The notes beneath the pieces were generated by a model. It was not told the origin of the DNA. It did no database searches and worked only from the letters and a program-made list of their open reading frames with translations. 5,581 nucleotides of DNA from the NCBI GenBank assembly GCA_003453735.1, contig DMNE01000459.1:17809-23389 (forward strand), in the 5' to 3' direction. The position numbers were made by a program, and so were the translations under genes. Positions 1 to 5,034 of this stretch are shown here, piece by piece. Numbering within the stretch: the stretch's first letter is position 1; each line of letters opens with the position of its first letter. The DNA is from Nitrospiraceae bacterium (GTDB lineage Bacteria; Nitrospirota; Thermodesulfovibrionia; Thermodesulfovibrionales; UBA9159).

Positions 1-368
1 TTCTTCTTGATTGCAATCCCCCGAGCCACTACCGCTGTAGAGAGGGAGTGTTCCCACAACCCTACCATGGTCTTCTCCATCATCTCGAAGACTGATACGC
101 CGAGAAGCATACCCTTCACCACATTCAATCCCAGGAGTATTAGTGCCTGAGAGACTGAAGAGATCCTGCCCGGGAATCCGTAGATGGGAGAGTTGACCAT
201 CTTCAAGAGCCTTGCTGTGAGCGCTTGATCCTTTGACATAAAACTACCCATATTGGTGAGGGACAACGTGGGAGAATCAATGGTCATGAGCAATTTCCTG
301 ACTAACGGCGGAACCGTCGGAAGGCTGTCGATTGCCTCTATCTGAGCTCGGACCTGTTGGACGGTCAT
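1..368 (-). CDS. HDOD domain protein, N-terminal part (runs off the window)
   Basis: Reading the minus strand from ATG at 368 gives 122 open codons up to the window edge. Residues 10-30 (IEAIDSLPTVPPLVRKLL) and the later stretches MSKDQALTARLLKMVNSP, YGFPGRISSVSQALILLG and LWEHSLSTAVVARGIA match the HDOD domain, a non-catalytic relative of HD phosphohydrolases used in bacterial signalling and regulation. The conserved Leu-Trp-x-His-Ser lies at residues 104-108. The C-terminal part of the domain and any partner domain lie outside the window, so the output is unknown. The start is favoured because homologues begin shortly before the I-D-x-L-P-T motif. Its ribosome site (AAGGA) overlaps the TAA of the upstream 98-residue gene and lies unusually close to the ATG, which suggests translational coupling. 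Family call is firm; specific role unknown. Confidence 0.88.
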   Translation of the reverse strand, partial: MTVQQVRAQIEAIDSLPTVPPLVRKLLMTIDSPTLSLTNMGSFMSKDQALTARLLKMVNSPIYGFPGRISSVSQALILLGLNVVKGMLLGVSVFEMMEKTMVGLWEHSLSTAVVARGIAIKK

Positions 369-372
369 TTCC

Positions 373-669
373 TTAAGCATAGAGCGACTCTATGTGTTCT
401 TTCAGGATCTTCTTTATAAAAAGCATAAAAGGTTCGCCCTCTATTTTTCTAAAGCGTGCATCAAGCAAGGAGAGCTCTTCTTGCAATGGCCTTTTGGGGG
501 CCGAGGAGCCTTCGACATAGACGGCTGCTACATCCATGGATTGCACGCTTCTCATGAACTGCTCGGTCAGGATGGCGCCCTCTGCAAACATGGTCATACC
601 CGCTTCGTTCAATACCGGCTTGGCCAGCTTCATTCCGGGCTGTACGGATTCGATAGGGAGTTTTCTCAA
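373..669 (-). CDS. Small conserved protein paired with HDOD protein (98 aa)
   Basis: This 98-residue soluble protein starts at a TTG codon (669-667), preceded by a strong GGAGG with 7-nt spacing, which decides the start. The N-terminal half (IESVQPGMKLAKPVLNEAG, then M-T-M-F-A-E-G, then S-M-D-V-A-A-V-Y-V-E-G) is a small beta-rich module that I recognise as commonly encoded just upstream of, or fused to, HD/HDOD signalling domains in deltaproteobacteria; its biochemical function is not established. The C-terminal part (residues 60-98) is predicted helical and charged. The gene ends 4 bp before the HDOD ATG, so the two almost certainly form one transcript driven by the promoter at 703-731. There is no signal peptide or membrane segment. 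A role as accessory partner of the HDOD protein is inference. Confidence 0.85.
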   Translation of the reverse strand: MRKLPIESVQPGMKLAKPVLNEAGMTMFAEGAILTEQFMRSVQSMDVAAVYVEGSSAPKRPLQEELSLLDARFRKIEGEPFMLFIKKILKEHIESLYA

Positions 670-702
670 TCCTGATCCTCCTCCGGAAGAAATATCAGCA
701 TT

Positions 703-731
703 ATATTATAGATTATGGATCGATATTTCAA
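703..731 (-). promoter_or_regulatory. Sigma-70-type promoter for the HDOD pair
   Basis: On the minus strand, TTGAAA (731-726) is followed after 17 bp by TAATAT (708-703); an overlapping perfect TATAAT (710-705) gives a 15-bp spacer. The predicted transcript start lies near 696, leaving a leader of roughly 27 nt that contains the GGAGG of the 98-residue gene. Tandem 10-bp repeats sit 7 bp upstream of the -35. Confidence 0.6.
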
Positions 732-738
732 TGGAATT

Positions 739-758
739 TCTCAATCCGTCTCAATCCG
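739..758 (-). repeat. Tandem 10-bp direct repeat next to the promoter
   Basis: TCTCAATCCG occurs twice without a gap (739-748 and 749-758 on the plus strand; CGGATTGAGA read toward the gene). A third 9-bp copy, TCTCAATCC, lies at 664-672 and contains the TTG start codon of the 98-residue gene. The head-to-tail spacing of one helical turn beside the -35 is the arrangement used by direct-repeat activators such as OmpR/PhoB-type regulators; the regulator itself is not identified. Confidence 0.55.
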
Positions 759-819
759 AACCGGTTTTGATTCATGTTTCCAAAAAACGCCCGCAGAAAA
801 TGTCTAAAGAGGCAGTGAG

Positions 820-1548
820 TCATGCTTCACGCTTCATCTTAAGAATGACGAGCATAACGATTCCGACAGTAAATAGTGCACTACCAATAAGTGCCCAAGG
901 AGCGCCAGGCTCTTTGCTCACCTCGAGGAGAACTGCCTTATCAGGAAATGCTCTTAGGTCCTTTACGTAAATACCGATCCCTTCGTTGAAAGAAGGTTTA
1001 TTCGGCATGAGCCTGTCCGTCTTAACAACCTTCCCACGCGAAAGGTATTCGATGACTACAAACCAATCTGTCATGTAGCCGAGGCTGTCTGACGAGATCG
1101 TTATATCCTTGATCTGCACCAGCGTATCGCCTGGCAGATAGAGCCCCGTTCCTTCGCGAGCCTCGGCCGTAGCCTTAAAACCCCATAAACCTGTCATCAG
1201 GTGAGCAACGAGAATAAGTAGAAAACCAGTATGGATAACTTGAGGAGCGATCATGAGGAACCACTCCTTAAACTGGCGCTTCTCAATGATCGACTCTATA
1301 CTGCAGAAAAGAGTATTTGCTGAGAGCATGGCCAACAGCGCTATGGAAATCCATAACCACCACGTTGCACTGGGAGACTGTTTGGGGAGCCATTGCAACA
1401 GAGGAACAGAGTTGATTGACTGAAATTCCTCATGTGCGGGCATGATAATAGCGCCGGCGAACGCAAAGATAATCAGAAGCATGAGGATCCAAAGAGCCGT
1501 TCTCAGAGAAAGGAAAATAGAGATGCATTTCTTGATGATGAGAGGCAT
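820..1548 (-). CDS. ccsB: Cytochrome c biogenesis protein CcsB/ResB (short form)
   Basis: ResB/CcsB works with CcsA in System II cytochrome c maturation, carrying haem across the inner membrane and attaching it to CxxCH motifs of apocytochromes. The 242 residues show the family plan: membrane spans at about 13-36, 63-86 and 97-121, a periplasmic domain at about 124-215, and a final span at 217-236 (PWALIGSALFTVGIVMLVIL). His106 in the third span (VIHTGF) sits where the family has a conserved transmembrane His. The N-terminal LRTALWILMLL is typical of ResB. The protein is short (many ResB are 300-550 residues), mainly because the periplasmic domain is small. It starts 3 bp after the ccsA stop with no visible Shine-Dalgarno, so it probably depends on translational coupling. 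A TGA at 822-820 ends it where ResB proteins normally end. Confidence 0.87.
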   Translation of the reverse strand: MPLIIKKCISIFLSLRTALWILMLLIIFAFAGAIIMPAHEEFQSINSVPLLQWLPKQSPSATWWLWISIALLAMLSANTLFCSIESIIEKRQFKEWFLMIAPQVIHTGFLLILVAHLMTGLWGFKATAEAREGTGLYLPGDTLVQIKDITISSDSLGYMTDWFVVIEYLSRGKVVKTDRLMPNKPSFNEGIGIYVKDLRAFPDKAVLLEVSKEPGAPWALIGSALFTVGIVMLVILKMKREA

Positions 1549-1551
1549 CTT

Positions 1552-2262
1552 TTAAAATGTGTGTGAACTCTTCATAAAAAGGCTTACGCCGAGATAGGTG
1601 AACATTACGATGCAGAACCCAGCAACACCGAGCAACACTGAGGGTCTGCCCATCCACCGTTGGTGAAGCCGTGCGTGAAGGTAAAGACTATAGAAGAGCC
1701 ATAGGATGGCTGTCCATAATTCCTTTGGGGTCCAAAGCCAATAGGTTCCCCACGCAAGATATGCCCAGATGCCACCGAAGATCATAGAGAGGGAGAAGAG
1801 ACAGTAGCCCACGAGGATCGCCTTATACTGTAATATTTCAAAAGTTTTCTCCTTTTCCTTCAGAAAGAAAAAGCCGAGCACCGCGGCAATCCCAAAAAGC
1901 GCATAAGAAAGAAATGCTAGTACTACGTGGAGTTCAAACCAGATAATTTTTAGGACTGGTGGAAGTGGGGTGTTGTGTGGCTTTGAGAAAAGAGCAAAAA
2001 TAGTCAAGGAAGCAGCGAGCAACGCTATGGCATTTGAGAATCGGGCATGACGCTTTAGCGCGGCGTAAAAGGGAATGGAGAATGCAACCATAGCTGCTGC
2101 CATGAAGGTGAGGGTATCGTGAGGACCGACGAGAGGAAGACGTTCCAGATTGAGCCCCCTCGTTGTTAGATAGATAAGTTGGAGAAGCAGACCTAGAGGC
2201 AAAAGAGGTCTCCACCAGAGACTAAAAATATAACAAGGGGAAACTGCAAGAGAGAGCCACAT
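1552..2262 (-). CDS. ccsA: Cytochrome c biogenesis protein CcsA/ResC (short form)
   Basis: CcsA is the haem-handling membrane subunit of System II cytochrome c synthetase. The 236 residues are strongly hydrophobic with about eight spans. Family markers are RGLNLERLPLVGPHDTLTF near residues 35-53, the haem-ligand-type His48, His112 (WFELHVVLAFLSYALFG) and His196 (YLHARLH), and the tryptophan-rich loop W171-G-T-Y-W-L-W-T-P-K-E-L-W183. In classical CcsA this loop reads W-D-P-K-E; here Thr178 replaces the Asp. The ATG at 2262 is fixed by an in-frame TAG two codons upstream. The ribosome site is weak (AGTAGG). It is transcribed with ccsB. Length is below the usual 270-390 residues, with a short N-terminus, but all core parts are present, so it is probably functional. 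Confidence 0.88.
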   Translation of the reverse strand: MWLSLAVSPCYIFSLWWRPLLPLGLLLQLIYLTTRGLNLERLPLVGPHDTLTFMAAAMVAFSIPFYAALKRHARFSNAIALLAASLTIFALFSKPHNTPLPPVLKIIWFELHVVLAFLSYALFGIAAVLGFFFLKEKEKTFEILQYKAILVGYCLFSLSMIFGGIWAYLAWGTYWLWTPKELWTAILWLFYSLYLHARLHQRWMGRPSVLLGVAGFCIVMFTYLGVSLFMKSSHTF

Positions 2263-2332
2263 TGCCTACTATTTTACATAAAAGAGATATTCTTGACATG
2301 TCTTTTTATGTAGCACTGCTGTGCGGGCTGTA

Positions 2333-2344
2333 ATTGTCGACAAT
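2333..2344. repeat. 12-bp perfect palindrome
   Basis: ATTGTCGACAAT is perfectly self-complementary and lies about 70 bp upstream of the ccsA start. It could be a dimeric repressor site, but about one 12-bp palindrome is expected by chance in a window this size. Confidence 0.3.
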
Positions 2345-2505
2345 ATCTATGCGACTTTTAGCCTCCTTTCATCAACAGTAATTTTCTCGGACGCCGATCG
2401 CTGCACGCATGAACATCCCGCATCTGTCAACTCTAAACGAAAGGGGAATAGGAAAATGCAGTCAAAAAGGTACCACAAACAGTTATTGCATTAATCGTTG
2501 TGATT

Positions 2506-2519
2506 GTTTAAATTTAAAC
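2506..2519. repeat. 14-bp perfect palindrome upstream of the membrane protein gene
   Basis: GTTTAAATTTAAAC is fully self-complementary, A/T-rich, and about 93 bp before the ATG at 2612. It lies 12 bp from a second inverted repeat (2532-2552), so the two together look like an operator region. Confidence 0.4.
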
Positions 2520-2531
2520 GAGGATATTTGC

Positions 2532-2552
2532 TTATCGTTTCTCTCACGATAA
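2532..2552. promoter_or_regulatory. Operator-like inverted repeat TTATCGT-N7-ACGATAA
   Basis: The two 7-bp arms (2532-2538 and 2546-2552) are perfectly complementary around a 7-nt spacer. Arm centres are 14 bp apart and there is no T-run after it, so a protein-binding site is more likely than a terminator. It lies 59 bp before the ATG at 2612. Confidence 0.4.
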
Positions 2553-2611
2553 CTGCAGATGTCCCAAAAGTGGCGCATTTAAAACGGTTTTGACTGAAAG
2601 GAAGAAAATAA

Positions 2612-3460
2612 ATGCTTGAAGATGAAAATATCTCATTGAAAAATAAGATCTCAGAGCTGAAGGAACGCCTGAATCAGATCTATTCGCAATCCGCCATTGA
2701 GGCCAGTAAGAGTAAAGCTTTTGAAAGCGAGTTTTCCTTGTATTTAAAGGCTTGTGAACATGCTCAATCTGAACGAATGGAGGGCATCAGGCTTCAACAG
2801 GATGCTACAAAATTTGGGTTGGCCGTTCTGACTCTCGTTTTGACATTTGCGATATACATATTCAATATACACATTCTTCTCGGTATGCTTGTTCTCCTAG
2901 GATTTGGGGTCATTTCGTGCGGGTTTATGTATTTGCTTTTGGCCGGAGAAATACGGATAGCCAAGGCAAGAGAGTATTGCCTTGAATTAGAAGCACACTT
3001 TAAACGGTATCGTTGGTCTACGCAACAGAATGAAGCACTTTCTTTACCAGTAATTCCACTGTGGGAAGAATACGGAAGCAAATGGGAGAGAGATTTGTTT
3101 GCTGAAGGTCCTTATGGAAAAACAGCTACCTATGCACCATTTCGCATTTCAATGACATTGACAGATTTGCTAGCCTTTGTCTATCTCACTTACGCTTACA
3201 TCGCTCATAGATCTGAGCTCTCATGGATTACCATGATAATCGGCTGTATCGCATGGGTTATGGCAGTTACCGTGCAGATGCTTCTTGTAAATACGATAAT
3301 CAATAAAGTTGGTAGGAGACTCGCTAGGGGGAAAGAAACACTGGAGGAATATAGCAAGAAGGGTATCGATTGGCAGCCCGACACGTGGGGCAATATCCTC
3401 AGGCTTTTTCTTGCCCTCGATATAATCTTCCCGAAAGAAATTAAGAAAGAAAAGAATTGA
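2612..3460 (+). CDS. Unrecognised coiled-coil protein with four membrane spans
   Basis: I do not recognise this 282-residue protein. Residues 1-65 are charged and helical (heptad-like ISLKNKISELKERLNQIY), probably a coiled coil. Two spans follow at about 67-86 and 88-111, then a soluble stretch of about 70 residues rich in Trp, Tyr and charge (including KAREYCLELEAHFKRYRWS), two more spans at about 182-199 and 204-227, and a basic tail (GRRLARGKETLEEYSKK, ending KEIKKEKN). There is no signal peptide and no enzyme motif. The first half, helix-2TM-helix, loosely resembles SLATT-type two-span proteins of conflict systems, but I see no nucleotide-sensing or nuclease neighbour and do not claim membership. 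AAGGAAG lies about 8 nt before the ATG, supporting the start. It stands alone between palindromic DNA and a selenoprotein gene 48 bp downstream. Confidence 0.8.
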   Translation: MLEDENISLKNKISELKERLNQIYSQSAIEASKSKAFESEFSLYLKACEHAQSERMEGIRLQQDATKFGLAVLTLVLTFAIYIFNIHILLGMLVLLGFGVISCGFMYLLLAGEIRIAKAREYCLELEAHFKRYRWSTQQNEALSLPVIPLWEEYGSKWERDLFAEGPYGKTATYAPFRISMTLTDLLAFVYLTYAYIAHRSELSWITMIIGCIAWVMAVTVQMLLVNTIINKVGRRLARGKETLEEYSKKGIDWQPDTWGNILRLFLALDIIFPKEIKKEKN

Positions 3461-3508
3461 CTAGCAAATCAGTTCCTGTGACAACCAACATGGTTTGCTC
3501 CAGTATGT

Positions 3509-4402
3509 TTGTTCGGCCCGGAAGAGGCAGAGATTTTGCGTATATTTCCGGCAAGCCTGCGTGAAAAGGTGAATCACCACTGCTTGTTCAAAGACACACT
3601 TGTCGCAACGATGACTTCTCGATTTCCATTTTTTGCAAAACTCGTCTCACTTTCGTACAAGCCAATAGAATCGAAAGGAATACCATGGACACCGATAAAG
3701 AACCCCTTGACTGACTGTAAGGTAGCAGTTGTGACAACAGCGGGGGTGCATCATAAAGATCAGAAGCAGTTTAACATGAAAGATCCAAAGGGGGATCCCA
3801 CGTTCAGAGTGATCGATATAACAAAGCCACTGGCCAGCCTCATGATTACGCATGACTACTATGACCATGCCGATGCTGACAGGGACATCAACATTGTATT
3901 TCCCGTTGAGAGGCTCAAGGAATTTGAACGCGAAGGGATAATAGGCAAGGTGGCGGATGTGCATTATGGCTTCATGGGTCATATACTGTTCCCACATATT
4001 GAAACCCTCATCAATGAAACTGCCCCAGAAGTTGCCAAGCGTCTAAAAGCAGATGGGGTCGACGTAGTGCTGCTGACACCAGGCTGAGGTATCTGTAATC
4101 AGGCCGTCGGACTGATACAGAGAGTAATTGAGACAACAGGCATTTACACCATAGGCATCTCCTTGGTGAGAGAGTATACCGAGAAGGTGAGACCACCAAG
4201 GACCATTTTTCTCAGATGGCCATTTGGCCATCCCCTTGGTGAGCCTTTTAATTTTAGTCAACAAAGGGCTGTGCTCGCCGAGTCTTTTAAGGCCCTTTAT
4301 ACAATTGATAAACCAGGTGAGATTATCGATATCCCCTTCAAGTGGAGACGACACAAATACGACAAGGATAGCGCGCAAACACTAAGAAACTTGGGAGTAT
4401 AA
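3509..4402 (+). CDS. GrdB/PrdB-like reductase-family selenoprotein (Sec193, UGA 4085-4087)
   Basis: The two open segments 3509-4084 and 4088-4402 lie in the same frame and form one 297-residue protein if the TGA is read as selenocysteine. The joined sequence reads VVLLTPG-U-G-I-C-N-Q-A-V-G-L-I-Q-R, the Sec-x-x-Cys redox centre of the glycine/sarcosine/betaine and D-proline reductase selenoprotein B family. Other markers are VVTTAGVHHKDQ (74-85), the acidic HDYYDHADADRD (115-126), YGFMGHI (153-159) and WPFGHPLGEP (237-246). Characterised members use the selenol to attack the amine substrate with GrdA/GrdC-type partners; none is in the window, so the substrate is unknown. A SECIS-like hairpin follows the UGA. 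The start is uncertain: TTG 3509 has no Shine-Dalgarno, the frame is open back to 3482 without ATG, and the next ATG is 3611. The family match begins near residue 35, so the extra N-terminus may be untranslated. Confidence 0.87.
4088..4121 (+). promoter_or_regulatory. Bacterial SECIS-like hairpin after UGA 4085-4087
   Basis: Positions 4092-4102 pair with 4112-4121 (TCTGTA, bulged A4098, TCAG against CTGATACAGA), ten base pairs in all. Above a G/A mismatch, CC (4104-4105) can pair with GG (4109-4110), leaving the triloop GUC. The apical part lies about 16-24 nt after the UGA, where bacterial SECIS elements place theirs, and contains a G-U step. The outer bases overlap an alternative pairing of GTATC 4089-4093 with GATAC 4114-4118. 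Confidence 0.6.
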
Positions 4403-4447
4403 AAAGCTGTCTTAGCTATCTATGAACGGACCACACCCTACTTTCCG

Positions 4448-4578
4448 ATTGTTAAAGCCCTTCCGAAAAAGGCGATCTTTCTTGAAATAAGAAAGAACTG
4501 GGGCTACTGGGCATTGATACAGGAATTGTATTTGCGGTAGGTATCGTCATGGTGTTTTTGTCGAAAGTGAAGGGCTAG
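4448..4578 (+). pseudogene. Frameshifted C-terminal remnant of a second ResB/CcsB
   Basis: One frame from 4448 reads VKALPKKAIFLEIRK then WALI (to 4519). The next frame from about 4519 reads TGIVFAVGIVMVFLSKVKG and stops at TAG 4576-4578. Joined, these match the end of the intact CcsB here (VKDLRAFPDKAVLLEVSKE, then WALIGSALFTVGIVMLVILKMK), i.e. the last periplasmic strand and the final membrane span. The copy is well diverged in DNA and lies on the opposite strand, so it is the relic of a paralogue rather than a recent duplicate. A single indel near 4517-4522 explains the frame change. No ResB-like sequence is seen before 4448, although the first frame stays open back to the selenoprotein stop at 4402. 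It ends 1 bp before the convergent DUF1573 gene. Confidence 0.7.
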
Positions 4579-4579
4579 T

Positions 4580-4972
4580 CTAGTGAGGCAAGCCTGAGGC
4601 AACGGCTTCCTTTACATCTGCTTTCAAGGTGAGGGTTGCCTTCGGCGTGTGAGGGTCGTTACTCAGAATATCGACCGTTTTTATGAGCATACCTTTTTTC
4701 TGGGCAGTATCAATCTTTACGGTTATTCTGCCTTTTTCATTCGGCTTGAGATGGCTCGAACTAGCCATAGCGGCGGTACATCCTCAAGAGGGCATTAATT
4801 TCGAGATGACGAGATCTTCATTTCCGGAGTTGACGAAGTCAAAAACATGCTCTAATTGTGCCCCTTGCTCAACTACTCCGAAATCATGTGTTTCGCTTTC
4901 AAACACAATAGAAGGTTGGGCATAAACCAACGCAGGCAGCAAAACGATCAAAGTCACAATAACTAGTTTCAT
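4580..4972 (-). CDS. Secreted DUF1573 protein, probable selenoprotein (Sec63, UGA 4786-4784)
   Basis: Two open segments (4972-4787 and 4783-4580) are in one frame, separated by a single TGA; read through, they give 130 residues. Residues 1-18 are a signal peptide (MKLVIVTLIVLLPALVYA, cleavage before Gln19). The rest is one DUF1573 immunoglobulin-like domain: HDFGVVEQGAQLEHVFDFVNSG (29-50), NEDLVISKLMPS, then U-G-C-T-A-A (63-68), LKPNEKGRITVKID (75-88) and SNDPHTPKATLTLKADV (104-120). The family normally reads S-C-G-C-T-A-A at this point, so the UGA replaces exactly the first Cys. The frame after it is intact through the whole domain, which argues against a random nonsense mutation in a decaying gene. 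A hairpin lies 16 nt after the UGA. The function of DUF1573 is unknown; a periplasmic thiol/selenol or metal-binding role is inference. A premature stop remains the alternative. Confidence 0.78.
4751..4783 (-). promoter_or_regulatory. SECIS-like hairpin after UGA 4786-4784
   Basis: On the minus strand, 15 nt after the UGA, ATGGCT (4768-4763) pairs perfectly with AGCCAT (4756-4751) around the six-base loop AGTTCG. The loop lies about 22-27 nt from the UGA and carries a G-U step at its second and third bases, compatible with bacterial SECIS elements. The lower stem is poor. The hairpin sits in codons for A-M-A-S-S-S-H, a variable part of the family, so it could be shaped by selection on RNA. 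Confidence 0.5.
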
Positions 4973-4978
4973 TTATGA

Positions 4979-5008
4979 ATTATACTCTAATTGACCGAAG
5001 TTGATCAA
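4979..5008 (-). promoter_or_regulatory. Sigma-70-type promoter for the DUF1573 gene
   Basis: On the minus strand TTGATC (5008-5003) is followed after 18 bp by a perfect TATAAT (4984-4979). The -10 ends only 6 nt before the ATG at 4972, so a transcript from it would start at or next to the start codon. No Shine-Dalgarno precedes the ATG and TAA is in frame immediately upstream, so the start cannot be further back. Confidence 0.55.
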
Positions 5009-5010
5009 GA

Positions 5011-5034
5011 AAATTATTGGATGACCAATAATTT
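5011..5034. repeat. 24-bp perfect inverted repeat (10-bp arms, 4-nt spacer)
   Basis: AAATTATTGG (5011-5020) and CCAATAATTT (5025-5034) are perfect reverse complements around ATGA. It lies 2 bp upstream of the -35 of the DUF1573 promoter. There is no T-run on either side and the stem is A/T-rich, so it fits a dimeric regulator site better than a terminator. Confidence 0.6.

Larger units (their letters stand above)
2263..2611. other. Divergent intergenic region with palindromes, no intact gene
   Basis: These 349 bp separate ccsA (leftward) from the four-span membrane protein gene (rightward). I see no intact gene. The region holds a 12-bp palindrome at 2333-2344, a 14-bp palindrome at 2506-2519, a 7-bp inverted repeat with 7-nt spacer at 2532-2552, and a possible decayed gene start at 2445-2511. 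A TTGACA at 2293-2298 has no convincing -10 on the plus strand. Promoters for both neighbours should lie here but I cannot place them with confidence. Confidence 0.6.

Noticed and set aside
820..822. TGA at the end of ccsB as a further selenocysteine codon
   Set aside because: ResB proteins end at this point, no Cys is expected there, and the readthrough frame soon stops without family similarity.
536..970. 144-codon plus-strand frame
   Set aside because: It lies opposite two well-supported minus-strand genes and their promoter region, and its composition is not protein-like.
2293..2298. TTGACA as -35 of a rightward promoter
   Set aside because: No -10-like hexamer lies 16-18 bp downstream, and the nearest rightward gene is over 300 bp away.
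2456..2494. 12-residue leader peptide with its own ribosome site
   Set aside because: Too short and without attenuator-type codon runs or a paired terminator; reported only as a possible decayed start.
4584..4602. TGAGGCAA direct repeat
   Set aside because: Two 8-bp copies lie inside the 3' coding end and stop region of the DUF1573 gene, with no sign of an insertion duplication.
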